Under the pieces are notes generated by a model, which had not been told where the DNA came from, ran no database searches, and worked only from the letters and a program-made list of their open reading frames with translations. A stretch of DNA of 64,000 bases, from contig OZ250161.1 of assembly GCA_965237985.1 (NCBI GenBank), positions 1,116,001 to 1,180,000 of the forward strand. Direction: 5' to 3'. A program made the translations under genes and the position numbers. Positions 45,938-55,797 of the stretch are shown here, piece after piece; positions within the stretch are counted from its first letter, which is position 1, and every line of letters begins with the position of its first letter. The DNA comes from G965212025 sp965237985. Lineage in GTDB: Bacteria; Pseudomonadota; Gammaproteobacteria; Poriferisulfidales; Oxydemutatoraceae.

Positions 45938-46837
45938 TTAAATTCCTTTTGTCAGCGCTCTCAAGTTGCGATAAATACGCGCCACATCTTTTTCCTCTAC
46001 CGGGTTTTCAAAAAGTTTTTTCTGGTAATACGAAGGATAGTTCAGTTTCAACACACGCAGTGCATCTTGTGCCAGTCTATTTTCTTGCAGGTTCTGGTAG
46101 GCTGCTGCCAACAGCAACAGTGCCTGAGGTGTGTGTTGTGCGCCGTCGTAGTGCTCCAGCAGGTATTCAATGCGAACGACCGTTGCTACGTAGGCGCCCC
46201 GACGAAAATAGTAATCTGCGATACGGATTTCATGAATCGCCAAGAGATTGCGAAGCACAACTGTGTGTTCCCGGGAATTTTTTACATAAGGGCTGCGCGG
46301 GTAGTCTTTGATAACGCGCTGAAAAGATGCAAAAGATTCGATCATCGGTTTGGGGTCGCGGCTGCCACGGTCGCGATACAGAAGTTTGTGAGTAAAGCCC
46401 TCGGCATGGTGAAAATCGGCCAGACCTTTCAGGTAGTAAACATAATCGAGGTTCGAATTGTTGGGATGGGACAGAATGAAATTGTCCAGCAGGACGGTCG
46501 CCTTGTGTGGTTCCAGGTTTTTGTAGTAGGCGTAAGCGAGCTCCAAAGAGGCATTTTGCACGCTGTGCCCAAACGGATATGCGGCGCGCAATTTTTCGTA
46601 TTGTTCAACCGCGTGTCGGTAGTTTCCCTCTTTTAACGACGCTCTCCCATCTCTGAGCAGCACGGCTTCCGCCCGTACCGTGCTGCTGTTGGAGCTCGAA
46701 GTTGCACAGCCCGGAAGTTGCAGGAAAATCGCACAAAACGTGGCAAAAACCAGCGCAAAGCAAGCGCTGTGCAATCGAGAGTGTCGTTCCAGGAAGGCCA
46801 CTTGGAGCCTGGCACAAATTTTCGTGTTTTTCATCAT
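45938..46837 (-). CDS. bamD: outer-membrane assembly lipoprotein BamD
   Basis: BamD is the essential lipoprotein of the BAM complex that folds outer-membrane proteins. The 299-residue protein has a lipobox (LPGC, cysteine near residue 44) after an unusually long N-terminal leader of about 24 residues, then tetratricopeptide-like repeats (EGNYRHAVEQYEKLRAAYPF, SLELAYAYYKNLEPHKA, FASFQRVIKDYPRSPYV, RIADYYFRRGAYVATVVRIE). It is divergent from rluD, the standard arrangement in gammaproteobacteria. A later start nearer the signal helix is possible. Confidence 0.94.
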   Translation of the reverse strand: MMKNTKICARLQVAFLERHSRLHSACFALVFATFCAIFLQLPGCATSSSNSSTVRAEAVLLRDGRASLKEGNYRHAVEQYEKLRAAYPFGHSVQNASLELAYAYYKNLEPHKATVLLDNFILSHPNNSNLDYVYYLKGLADFHHAEGFTHKLLYRDRGSRDPKPMIESFASFQRVIKDYPRSPYVKNSREHTVVLRNLLAIHEIRIADYYFRRGAYVATVVRIEYLLEHYDGAQHTPQALLLLAAAYQNLQENRLAQDALRVLKLNYPSYYQKKLFENPVEEKDVARIYRNLRALTKGI

Positions 46838-47049
46838 GGTGACCAGCGCATATTATGATCGCCCGAAGTACCTGTTTTCCAATTTAGTTTTATGCCTTCC
46901 CGCCAAGCAACAACTGGTCTCTGGAAAACAGTGCAAGGTAGGGTCACTCTTTGTTGCCAGGAGGTACATGGTGAACGCCTGGCTGAAGCAAAAGCCTCGG
47001 CAACAATCCTAGCATACGACAGTGGCCCGAAATCCTGCATGACCGATTC

Positions 47050-48027
47050 GTGAAGTCCGAAAACATTTTTCGCTTTCCTGTCACCGCAAAAGAGGCAGGC
47101 ATGCGCCTTGACGTGGCTCTGACCACCTTGCTTTCAGGCTATTCGCGCCGCCATCTCCAGAACTGTATTAAACGCCAGCGGGTTCTGGTTTCCGGCAAAG
47201 TATGCCGTGCCAGCAAACCATTGAAAGCAGGGGAAGAAATCACGGTGTTTTTCGTGGCGCCTGCCAAGGAAGACATACCGTCTGCACAACGCATCCCGTT
47301 AAACATAGTGCATGAAGACGAGGCACTGCTGGTTATAAACAAGTCGCCTGGCATGGTGGTTCATCCGGCGGCCGGCCATAGGCAAAACACATTGGTGAAT
47401 GCGCTGTTAGGACGGACACCGAAGCTTGAATATCTTCCCAGGGCTGGCCTGATACATAGATTAGATAAAGACACCAGTGGGCTGCTGGTGGTCGCGAAAA
47501 CCTTAGAGGCATACGAATCACTCGTTGAGAAAATGCGTGACCGGCTTATCGAACGGAGCTATTTGTGCCTGGTTTCCGGCTGTCCGATAGCCGGAGGAGA
47601 AATATCAGCACCCATTGGTCGACACCCGCAAAACCGCAAAAAAATGGCGGTAACCGAAAATGGTCTTGATGCGAAAACCATTTATCGTATTGCTGAACGC
47701 TTCCCGGCGCACACATTGCTTCGTGTGCAGCTCGTGACCGGTCGCACGCACCAGATACGGGTGCATTTGGCGCACATTGGTTACCGGGTGTTCGCCGATC
47801 CCCTGTATGGAGGCAGGGCCACTTTACCGCCTCAAAGCAGTGCTGCCGTAATTTACCAGATCCAGAACTTCAAACGCCAAGCATTGCACGCTGAAATGCT
47901 TTCTCTAGTACATCCTGTGACTGGAAGCGCGAAGAAATGGATTTGCCCTCCTCCTCAAGACATGTGCGATTTGCTGGATACTTTGCGTAAACACCGAGAT
48001 ACGCCAAGACGGAGCGGTCCGACCTGA
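47050..48027 (+). CDS. rluD: 23S rRNA pseudouridine synthase RluD
   Basis: RluD converts three uridines in helix 69 of 23S rRNA to pseudouridine. The 325-residue protein has an N-terminal S4 domain (RLDVALTTLLSGYSRRHLQN), the catalytic motif HRLDKDTSGLLVVAK, and VTGRTHQIRVHLAHIGYRVF. Length and order are normal. It begins at GTG 47050, divergent from bamD; the 212 bases between hold both promoters. Confidence 0.95.
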   Translation: MKSENIFRFPVTAKEAGMRLDVALTTLLSGYSRRHLQNCIKRQRVLVSGKVCRASKPLKAGEEITVFFVAPAKEDIPSAQRIPLNIVHEDEALLVINKSPGMVVHPAAGHRQNTLVNALLGRTPKLEYLPRAGLIHRLDKDTSGLLVVAKTLEAYESLVEKMRDRLIERSYLCLVSGCPIAGGEISAPIGRHPQNRKKMAVTENGLDAKTIYRIAERFPAHTLLRVQLVTGRTHQIRVHLAHIGYRVFADPLYGGRATLPPQSSAAVIYQIQNFKRQALHAEMLSLVHPVTGSAKKWICPPPQDMCDLLDTLRKHRDTPRRSGPT

Positions 48028-48500
48028 CGACACCATCGTAACGAATGGGAAAGCAAAATCAGCTGTCAGCCCGTTCAAATCAAAATGAAAATGTTCGTTT
48101 TCGACAAAATGGAAACATCGGATATGAGGTTCATGGATCTCACTGCATCTGGATTCTTTGGCACGGTCTTAACAGGTAGTCGGCTGGTTGTCTCCAGACA
48201 CTTTCGCGTCGTGCCAAGATTGGGATGATTCTCAAATTGAGATGCCCGGAATCAATTGTTTTCACGGCGAGGTTTCCAGCGACCACCAACGCGAAAAAAA
48301 ACCGGCTCCCCATGCCGCTGAAAACCACCTTCACCTTGTGGGTATCTCAGCCCCTCTGCCTGCCGAGCTTACCTGTCAGCTGGGCTTCAAGCTTGAATCT
48401 GACAGGTGTTGGATTCACTGGGGAGTGCACGGCTGGGGCCAGGCAGCGGTTGAAAGCAATGGGGTGCGCACGATACGGGCACTTGCCGTTTCCGGTGTTG
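48028..48500. other. non-coding stretch after rluD
   Basis: No recognised gene is present on either strand in these 470 bases, and no strong terminator was identified. The stretch leads into the GC-rich repeat array. Confidence 0.35.
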
Positions 48501-48900
48501 CCCCCCCGACGCTGGGGCAGGGAAGATACGATGGGCACCACCATTCGCCTGCTCCGGTTGTCCCCCCGCCGTTGTAGGCAGGAATACGACTGCCAGATAA
48601 ACAATTTCCTGGTGGCGATCGCCCGCCGCCGCCGCCGTTGTGGGCAGGGAGGATACGATGGACACCACCATTCGCCTGCTCCGGTCGTCCCCCCACCGTT
48701 GTAGGCAGGAATACGACTGCCAGATAAACAATTTCCTGGTGGCGATCGCCCGCCGCCGTTGTGGGCAGGGAGGATACGATGGACACCACCATTCGCCTGC
48801 CTCCGGTCGCCCCGCCGCCGCTGTGGGCAGGAATACGACTGCCAGATAAACAATTTCCTGGTGGCGGTCACCCCCCCGCGTTCTGGGCGGGGAAACATGA
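48501..48900. repeat. GC-rich palindromic repeats (7) with alternating 30-32 bp intervening sequences
   Basis: Seven 28-37 bp elements with a core like CCGCCGTTGTGGGCAGG and a tail like ATACGA end at 48531, 48589, 48658, 48716, 48779, 48838 and 48900. The six intervals between them alternate strictly between two sequences, one with CACCACCATTCGCCTG and one with CCAGATAAACAATTTCCTGG. The dimer period is 127, 121 and 121 bases. The core can fold into a stem. It looks CRISPR-like, but the spacing is irregular and the intervals are not unique. Confidence 0.85.
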
Positions 48901-49174
48901 TGGTTATGCCAATTGGCGTGGTGTGCCGGGTTGTAACCGGGTTCGTCGTTCAGAAATCCTGCCGAAGTCATGTGCAGTCATGAAATCTGTTTTTGCACAT
49001 GTTCGTAGCCGGACAGTGGTTCAGAAACGAATGGGGTTCGGTTATGACGCCGGCTGAATGGTGCGACTCAGCACCCTCCCAACTTTACTCCGGCATCAGG
49101 CGGCTGCGGAAGAAAAAAATGGTAGCTCAGAACAAGCGTTTGCTGTACCTGAAAAAGCGCCGGCGGCGTTGTAT

Positions 49175-49203
49175 TTGCGTAACACTTCAGCTCCGCTTAT
49201 AAT
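49175..49203 (+). promoter_or_regulatory. probable promoter of the 485-residue protein gene
   Basis: TTGCGT (49175-49180) and a perfect TATAAT (49198-49203) have a 17-base spacer, 33 bases before the ATG, with a GGGGGA ribosome site. The layout resembles the promoter at 36093. Confidence 0.6.
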
Positions 49204-49236
49204 GCGCGGGAGGTTAGTTCAAGGTGGGGGAATGAA

Positions 49237-50694
49237 ATGCCGGGATTAGAGCCACAACGGCGGGGTGATGCGTACAACGAGGCTGTTTCCACTGTTGAAA
49301 AAGCAGTGGAAAAGGACAGGGAGCTTATAGTAGGTAAAGACGGAAAGCTTAAAACTTTAGGCTTCTTCAGAAACATTTTTCTGCAATTCAAAATCAGTTG
49401 TCTTTCTGACAGAAAATATAGTAAATATTGCCAACAAGTAAGAAACCCAGTCAGAGACGCAGTATTGAATAAACTTGAAGGCCTCGCAAAAGACGCCCGC
49501 CGCGAAGCGATTTCGTCTTCATTTTCCGAAGATGCAATAGAGCAGGAAAAACAAGGAATTGAAAATTTCGTGGAGGCTTTCACAGAAGAGAGGAAAAAAC
49601 GATACAACGCGCTGCGTAAAAGCAATGATTTCAATCGGGAAGCCTTGGATTTCCTCAAGGATTCAAACAACGTTACTTATGCCCGGAAACCTGTCGCCCC
49701 CGATTTTTACAAACCCGACGAGCAGGGGACCCAGGACAGTACGCTACACACGACCCACGAGAAGAGCGAAATTAAAAAATACCAGAGATCGCAAAGAATT
49801 TACAAACATACTCTGGCTTCCAAAAAAGTTCTCAAGCACGTGGATTTTCGAGAAAACCAGAAGCTCTCAGCGAAAGTTTCCGAAAGGCCAAAAACAACTC
49901 GCAACAAGAAGGATTTCAAGACCCATGCCGAGAAGCGGGTCGTTACTGAAATTGCCAGAAGAGAACGCCGGAGGCAGGCTCCCGTGGGAGAAAAAACGGA
50001 AGGCAACACGATAGATTTTCTGTGTTTCCTGCGTCAACAGGTGCAAAAGAAATTTACTGGAAAAGGGGAACTTCCTGAACAGTTTCAAGCACTTTTCAAC
50101 GAAAATTCTGCGGTTTCCATTCCAGGTTCGCGTAAAGAACCGGATCGCCTGATTCCGTCCAAAAAGTTGGCAACACTGGCCGTCGATTTATGCACAGGAG
50201 ACCATGAAAGTGGGCTCCAGATTTCAGCAAATTCTGAGAACAACGTCAAAAGCAAACCGCTGGCTTTCTCCGATGTTGTGGGAGTGCAAGAAATAGCTTC
50301 CAGTGATGTTAATCAACAGCTTCATAGATATGCCGCACTGAAAAGAATCCAGGTAGGAACCGGAATTAACGCTGTAATCAAAAAGAAATTGATTCTTTCG
50401 GAACGGCAACAGAAGCAGCTTTTCCCCGAAACCCTAGCGAAGGATCTGGTTCTGCCTGGCGATGAGGAAATCGAGAACATAGTTCCAAGTTACGAAGAAG
50501 GAGAGGTGCCTGAGGACCACGAGAAGTATTCACCACACGGGGGTGAATATCCCGCCGCAGCAAATAGAGCTGACAATGGTGGCTTGCGTGTCGCCACCAG
50601 GCAGATTGGCACGGAAGGAACGCGCGAGATAACTGGTGCGGATGGTTGGGTAAAAGAGCAATATATGGCTTGGTGCACCTCTCAATTGAGTTAA
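49237..50694 (+). CDS. hypothetical lysine-rich protein, possible effector
   Basis: The 485-residue protein matches no family I recognise. It is strongly hydrophilic and Lys/Arg/Glu rich with no signal peptide. The first 130 residues look helical and may form coiled coil (KLEGLAKDARREAISSSFSE, IENFVEAFTEERKKRYNALR). The middle is basic with several nuclear-localisation-like clusters (KTTRNKKDFKTHAEKR, RRERRRQAPVGEK), and the C-terminal 100 residues are acidic then Gly-rich. A strong own promoter, isolation among repeats and these eukaryote-facing basic clusters would suit a secreted effector, but this is inference only. It does not share the C-terminal module of the pair at 36-40 kb. Confidence 0.6.
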   Translation: MPGLEPQRRGDAYNEAVSTVEKAVEKDRELIVGKDGKLKTLGFFRNIFLQFKISCLSDRKYSKYCQQVRNPVRDAVLNKLEGLAKDARREAISSSFSEDAIEQEKQGIENFVEAFTEERKKRYNALRKSNDFNREALDFLKDSNNVTYARKPVAPDFYKPDEQGTQDSTLHTTHEKSEIKKYQRSQRIYKHTLASKKVLKHVDFRENQKLSAKVSERPKTTRNKKDFKTHAEKRVVTEIARRERRRQAPVGEKTEGNTIDFLCFLRQQVQKKFTGKGELPEQFQALFNENSAVSIPGSRKEPDRLIPSKKLATLAVDLCTGDHESGLQISANSENNVKSKPLAFSDVVGVQEIASSDVNQQLHRYAALKRIQVGTGINAVIKKKLILSERQQKQLFPETLAKDLVLPGDEEIENIVPSYEEGEVPEDHEKYSPHGGEYPAAANRADNGGLRVATRQIGTEGTREITGADGWVKEQYMAWCTSQLS

Positions 50695-51540
50695 TGGTTC
50701 GGTCACCTGCCGCACACCAGAGCTATGCGTGGCTGGCTCAGAAGACAGCACTGTACTGCTGATGTGAGCATCCCTTCCGCCTCCCCAAGGTTTTTTGTCT
50801 GTCGTAATCGCTGTTTGCAACGACACACGAAACACCTCCGAATTGGCATCGTCAATGAAGGTCAGGAAATCCAGCATTCTCCGGCGTTCCACTCGAGCTG
50901 GCAGTCGTCCAGCCATTTCACCAGCTAAGCGACGCCGGTGCCACTGGCTGCACCCTTCAGTCTCCACTGGGTGTAGCTGCGCTTTGGATTGCCACAGTCC
51001 AGAAACGAACGCCCACTGGCAGCTACCCCTGCCAAGATTAGCACTTAACTTTGTTCGGAAAACTTCTCGTTCAGATGGATTGGCTTGTCGCGTTGTGTCT
51101 TCGGGAGTTCGAATCTCGACACCAGGATCGGAAACCAGCCAATCTGCCTCCCATTGTTCACTAGAGGCGTATCACCATGGTGCCGCCAAGCTTGGCCTGC
51201 TGATATGCCGTTCGCCAGGACGCAATGCACATTGAGTACAGCGTCTGTCCCGGCGTGTCAGGTGCCCCCCCCTGGCTGATGGTCGCGAAACACCCCGCGG
51301 TACCTTTTTTTTCGGCCGCTGATGAACAGCACCCCGGAGCCGGCTGATTTTTGTGCCATTCGCTTCCCGTTGGCTACAGTTCCCGGCAGGGAAGTCATAG
51401 GTTAAAAACGGACAAGTTCGTGTTAGTCGTACAAAAATTGCTTGCGACGAGACCAGTGCGGCCATAAAATATCGACTCCGGATTTTATGTCTCTAACAGC
51501 ACATAGTGCGCTGTGAATTACCCACTGCAAAGAAAAAACT
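50695..51540. other. 846-base non-coding stretch
   Basis: Frames on both strands are broken or low in coding character and show no recognised family. A TTCGAATCTC segment at about 51112 looks like a tRNA T-loop, but the stem does not pair. The right end holds the purC promoter region. Confidence 0.4.
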
Positions 51541-52473
51541 GTGGCAATTGCACAAAATAATGCAGGCGAAACAGGGGGGAAACAGTTGACTCCCAACGGC
51601 ATCCGGACGCACGGCAAATGCAGCCATTTGTTGCTACGGCAGGGCAAAACCCGAGACATTTATGAATTGGGGAAAAGCGAGTTGCTGATGGTTGCTACAG
51701 ACCGTATTTCTGCTTTTGACGTGGTGCTTCCCGACCTGGTCCCCGGCAAAGGCAAAATCCTGACTGCGCTCAGCCGGTTCTGGTTTTCTCTTTGCCGGGA
51801 TATTGTTCCTCATCACTGGACCGGCAAGTCTCCAGCGGAAGTATTGCCAAGAGAAGAAGCAACCGAAGATATGTGCCAACGCTCCCTGGTTGTTCGACGC
51901 TTAAAGCCACTGCCAATTGAAGCTATTGTGCGTGGTTACCTATGTGGCTCTGGTTGGCGGGATTATCAGGCAAGTGGCACAATAAGTGGCATTGCTTTGC
52001 CCTCTGGCTTGCCCCATTGCGGACGCCTGCCGGAACCAATTTTTACGCCGACGACCAAGGCACCCCCTGGCACACACGATGCGTCCCTTGGCTTTCAGGA
52101 TATGGTCGCAATCACAGGCTGGCAGACCGCTGATGAGGTGCGGAAAAAATCGCTGGAAATTTACCGGGTCTGTTCCAGCCACGCTCGGGAACGCGGCATC
52201 ATCATTGCGGATACAAAACTTGAATTTGCTCGCGATGACTCGGGAAAAATTGTTTTGATCGATGAACTTATTACCCCGGATTCGTCTCGCTTCTGGTTAC
52301 GGGACAGCTGGAGCGAAGGGTCCATCCCCCCGAGCCTTGACAAACAATTGATCAGAGATTACCTGGAAAACTCAGACTGGAACAAATCGCCGCCGGCACC
52401 ACTCCTGCCGAAACTACTGCTTGCGAATGTCGCCGAGGCGTATCAAAAAATTGAGCGCATGTTGTTGACATAA
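51541..52473 (+). CDS. purC: phosphoribosylaminoimidazole-succinocarboxamide synthase
   Basis: PurC joins aspartate to CAIR in purine synthesis. The 310-residue protein is of the longer class, with RQGKTRDIYELG, DRISAFDVVLPDLVPGKG, the SLVVRRLKPLPIEAIVRGYL core, TKAPPGTHDASLGF and IIIADTKLEFARDDSGKIVL followed by IDELITPDSSRFW. Catalytic residues look intact. It starts at GTG 51541 with a weak ribosome site. bioD follows after 15 bases, so they are probably co-transcribed. Confidence 0.94.
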   Translation: MAIAQNNAGETGGKQLTPNGIRTHGKCSHLLLRQGKTRDIYELGKSELLMVATDRISAFDVVLPDLVPGKGKILTALSRFWFSLCRDIVPHHWTGKSPAEVLPREEATEDMCQRSLVVRRLKPLPIEAIVRGYLCGSGWRDYQASGTISGIALPSGLPHCGRLPEPIFTPTTKAPPGTHDASLGFQDMVAITGWQTADEVRKKSLEIYRVCSSHARERGIIIADTKLEFARDDSGKIVLIDELITPDSSRFWLRDSWSEGSIPPSLDKQLIRDYLENSDWNKSPPAPLLPKLLLANVAEAYQKIERMLLT

Positions 52474-52488
52474 AAAGAGCCGTAGAGA

Positions 52489-53163
52489 TTGAAGCGACAC
52501 AAAGGCCTGTTTGTCACCGCCACTGATACCGGCGCCGGCAAAACTACAGTTGCTGTTTTGTTGACCAGGATGCTGGAAAAAGCCGGTGTTCCAGTGCGGG
52601 TATGCAAGCCGGTGGAAAGTGGTTGTGACCCTGGTGCAGGGGATGCCTGGCAACTTGCAATGGCTTGCCGGATTCCTCCGCGACCGGACCAGGTCTGTGC
52701 ATATTCTTTCACGACACCGGTATCACCGGCGTACGCGGCGCAAAAAGCGAATATCAGACTGTCGATGGACGACGTGTTTGATTTTTGCCAGAGGCGCGGC
52801 AGGGAAAGCTTTTTACTGATAGAGGGTGCGGGCGGTTTTTATTCACCACTGACGGCAGACGGTTCAAATGCCGACTTGGCGCAGCGTCTGGGGTTTCCGC
52901 TATTGATCGTGGTGGCAGACCGGCTGGGGTGTCTTAACCACGCTTTGCTTACAGCGGAATGCGCCAGACGCCGGGGATTAGCCGTTCTTGCACTGGTGGT
53001 CAACGAAACGCATCCATTGAGCGAAACGCCTATGATGAACAACGTTGGGGAACTACAAAGATTGTGCTCCGAGAAAGTTGTCAGCCTGATATATCCCGCC
53101 AGTCATCCAAAAAACAGGGCGGTGCTCACTGGTCTGACACAAGCGGCAAGTGCCGGAATTTGA
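52489..53163 (+). CDS. bioD: dethiobiotin synthetase
   Basis: BioD closes the ureido ring of dethiobiotin from 7,8-diaminopelargonate, CO2 and ATP. The 224-residue protein has the P-loop FVTATDTGAGKTTVA, the substrate segment CKPVESGCDPG, the IEGAGGFYSPL motif and the late AVLALVVNET. It starts at TTG 52489. The other bio genes are not in this window. Confidence 0.92.
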   Translation: MKRHKGLFVTATDTGAGKTTVAVLLTRMLEKAGVPVRVCKPVESGCDPGAGDAWQLAMACRIPPRPDQVCAYSFTTPVSPAYAAQKANIRLSMDDVFDFCQRRGRESFLLIEGAGGFYSPLTADGSNADLAQRLGFPLLIVVADRLGCLNHALLTAECARRRGLAVLALVVNETHPLSETPMMNNVGELQRLCSEKVVSLIYPASHPKNRAVLTGLTQAASAGI

Positions 53164-53287
53164 AAAAACGGGTGTGCACAAAGTCCGGCTGGAAAACCTG
53201 GCGAACATGATTTGACCACTTCCTTCAGGAATGCACGGGAGGAGAGATGAGCAGGCAATACTTTCAGCTATCACAAAATTGCGGCTA

Positions 53288-54193
53288 TTACGGACTGCCA
53301 CAGATAAACCTTTCATATCGCCACTCCAAAGCAGCGCGACCAGGCCTTTCTGATTTGGCAGCAGGCAAAACGATTTTTGTCCGATGCAGCTCCTTTAATC
53401 CGTGTTTCAGCATGGGCCCGTCTGTTTCTTCCAGGATGTCTGCACGAACATGAATTCGAAAGTCCGGTGTAACACCAAGCATGAAGTTGTCAAATGCCGC
53501 GTGGTGTAACTTACAAAGCGCCATACCGTTATCTACCGTGGAAGAACTGTGCGGTTCGCTGTCCGGAACGATATGACCTGCGTCCAGCAATGCTTCATGG
53601 CGCAGTCGGCAAAATGCGCATTGGGTCTGATAAGCGGCCAGTACCCTCTCCCTGAATTTTCGCTGGTAAAGCCTGACTTTAATTTTTGCGGTTGTATAAG
53701 CTTTGGCCGAGTCCACTGTTTCGGCAACCATTCTCTTCTCGGACCCCGCAATTGCGAACTGTTGGCACTCGTCAACCATGACTTTGAACTGACCTTGTTG
53801 TGGTTCGTCCCCAACAATATATACAGGCCAGCAGGGGAAGTAGAGTCCTGGAACCAACCCATATAGATAGACTAAAGGAACCCTTTGCTCAAAAGCTGTG
53901 CGCAAGCCCACGTTATCCCGATGGTTGGGGCCACCGTTGTTCCGGTATTTGTAAATAATGAAACCGTTTTCGATGTGTTCGCCGTAAGGGTCGTCGGGAG
54001 AGGTGGTAATGGACAGTGGAATATTCAGCATTCTAGGTTTGAAAATGCCGCTTGGACTGACCAATGAAATGCGTTGCCTCCGGTAAAGAAATCCTTTCTG
54101 AAGCAACGGTCTTAGTAGCGTATCCCCGTGGATTTTGACTTGCTCAGCCAGCCATTTAAAAGCGGCGGCGCGTACCAACCTGTCCTCTTCCAT
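53288..54193 (-). CDS. HNH restriction-type endonuclease
   Basis: The 301-residue protein has a C-terminal HNH nuclease domain with CAFCRLRHEALLDAGHIVPD and NGMALCKLHHAAFDNFMLGV: two CxxC-type metal sites, the catalytic His and the HH pair are present. The N-terminal half (RLVRAAAFKWLAEQVKIHGD, then a beta-rich segment to about residue 170) fits the predicted restriction endonucleases of the COG3440 type, which often cut modified DNA. It stands alone with no methyltransferase beside it. It is a full-length frame with no visible damage. Confidence 0.85.
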   Translation of the reverse strand: MEEDRLVRAAAFKWLAEQVKIHGDTLLRPLLQKGFLYRRQRISLVSPSGIFKPRMLNIPLSITTSPDDPYGEHIENGFIIYKYRNNGGPNHRDNVGLRTAFEQRVPLVYLYGLVPGLYFPCWPVYIVGDEPQQGQFKVMVDECQQFAIAGSEKRMVAETVDSAKAYTTAKIKVRLYQRKFRERVLAAYQTQCAFCRLRHEALLDAGHIVPDSEPHSSSTVDNGMALCKLHHAAFDNFMLGVTPDFRIHVRADILEETDGPMLKHGLKELHRTKIVLPAAKSERPGRAALEWRYERFICGSP

Positions 54194-54590
54194 GGGGCAA
54201 AATATATCACGGAAAAATACTCAGGCAGGCAGCCATGAACGAAGATTCTCGTGATTGGCCTGGGTTGGGGTATCGAACTGTTTGCCGTGAATCCCGGTTA
54301 ATTTTCTACGTTCTCGGCTGCTTTGCGCTGGGGCGCAAAGCCAGATGGCTGGAAGAGGATCCCTTCGCAATCGGTTTCAGATCTAAGAAAAGCCTGATTG
54401 AAGAGCTTTCCAATTTTTGGTTTTTTGCGAGTGTTCCCTCAAGAGAAGCAGGCATCAGGCGCAAAACAGACTTTTTTTCACCTCAATGTCGGCATCAACC
54501 GGAGAGCCTTCCTCTTGCGGACAGACCGGGACCGGCAGTCACACCGCTTCCACCATGGAACCACGTATTCCAATTCACCAGAAAACCACC
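54194..54590. other. non-coding stretch upstream of the HNH gene
   Basis: The plus-strand frame starting at 54235 is open for 147 codons but shows no recognised family. These 400 bases should include the promoter of the HNH endonuclease. Confidence 0.3.
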
Positions 54591-55503
54591 GGCGACGCAC
54601 CTGCCAGGCAATAAAGATCACTCTGCTTCAACAAAAGTGGCTTGGAATACCTGCCCACCCACCTCAGCAGTGGCGTAAATTTTGTGGTTCGAAATCTCGG
54701 TGATAAATCAGCGCTTCCCCAAAGGCGACGCTGTACCTTTCAGGACATTATGAACACCGCACAGGCAACGGCAGTCCGTTGTGTACCATCTCGATGCGCG
54801 GTGCGGTCAGCGACAAGTGCCATCCTGGGTACCCTGGCTCTACCCCGGGAAAACCTTCCTTTGCTTCACAGGAAATCCGGGACAGCCTTCCTGTAAAAAT
54901 CGCCGGGGACTTCTCTTGAACAGCTTATCTGCCCTGTCATTTGGAATGAACTGCGCTCCCACCCAGTGAAGAAAGAGTCACGGGTTGGCTCAGGTTACCC
55001 ATTGCCCGGAGGTGCTTTACCCGGAAAGGAATATTTTGTTTTTCCAAGGCGACGGACCTGCCAGGCAATAAAAATCACTCTGCTTCAACAAAAGTGGCTT
55101 GGAATACCTGCCCACCCACCTCAGCAGTGGCGTAAATTTTGTGGTTCGAAATCTCGGTGATAAATCAGCGCTTCCCCAAAGGCGACGCTGTACCTTTCAG
55201 GACATTATGAACACGCACAGGCAACGGCAGTCCGTTGTGCACCATCTTGCTGTGGGGTGTGGTCAGCGACAAGTGCCATCCGGGGCACCCTGGCTCTACC
55301 CCGGGGAAACCTTCCTTTGCTTCACAGGAAATCCGGGACAGCCTTCCTGTAAAAATCGCAGGGGACTTCTCTTGAACAGCTTATCTGCCCTGTCATTTGG
55401 AATGAACTGCGCTCCCACCCAGTGAAGAAAGAGTCACGGGTTGGATCAGGTTACACATTGCCCGGAGGTGCTTTACCCGGAAAGGAATATTTTGTTTTTC
55501 CAA
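54591..55503. repeat. 457-bp tandem duplication of non-coding DNA
   Basis: Two copies, 54591-55047 and 55048-55503, differ by scattered single-base changes and small indels (for example the ACCGCACAGG / ACGCACAGG difference). The joint is at GGCGACG, which also occurs before the first copy. No gene was recognised in the unit. Confidence 0.9.
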
Positions 55504-55797
55504 TCTGTGGGTTTTTTTGAGAATTAAACCCTGGGTTTTTTCATCAATCGTCTTATCCTTCAACATTTCAACTTTTACCTGACCCAAAGGCACGGCAGAT
55601 ATCTTATTCCTTCGACCAGGAAAAGGAAAACTTACCGTATCCTTGATCCACCGGCACAGCCTTCCGCGCCAATTTTTAGCTTGCATACCAACTTCTATAT
55701 TCCCTCTTGCCGAGATAATTTCCATTTCTCCACCAATCCCCTGCACCCCAATTCTTCCGTATTTCTCTGCAAAGCCTACAGTAATCATTGCTGTCAT
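55393..55797 (-). CDS. hypothetical protein, low-confidence
   Basis: A 134-codon minus-strand frame starts MTAMITVGFAEKYGRIGVQG and is more protein-like than its surroundings in residues 1-95: alternating Gly/Ile strands, then a basic region WRGRLCRWIKDTVSFPFPGR. The last 25 residues lie in the second copy of the 457-bp duplication and look random, so the original gene may have been longer or ended earlier. I recognise no family. It could be a fragment left after rearrangement. Confidence 0.3.
   Translation of the reverse strand: MTAMITVGFAEKYGRIGVQGIGGEMEIISARGNIEVGMQAKNWRGRLCRWIKDTVSFPFPGRRNKISAVPLGQVKVEMLKDKTIDEKTQGLILKKTHRLEKQNIPFRVKHLRAMCNLIQPVTLSSLGGSAVHSK

Noticed and set aside
48501..48900. 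Calling the palindromic repeats a CRISPR array
   Set aside because: Intervals are only two alternating sequences, element length varies from 28 to 37 bases, spacing varies from 58 to 69 bases, and no cas gene is in the window. It is listed as a repeat with the resemblance noted.
51050..51130. Possible tRNA around TTCGAATCTC
   Set aside because: The T-stem pairs at only three of five positions, and no matching acceptor strand or anticodon arm was found on either strand.
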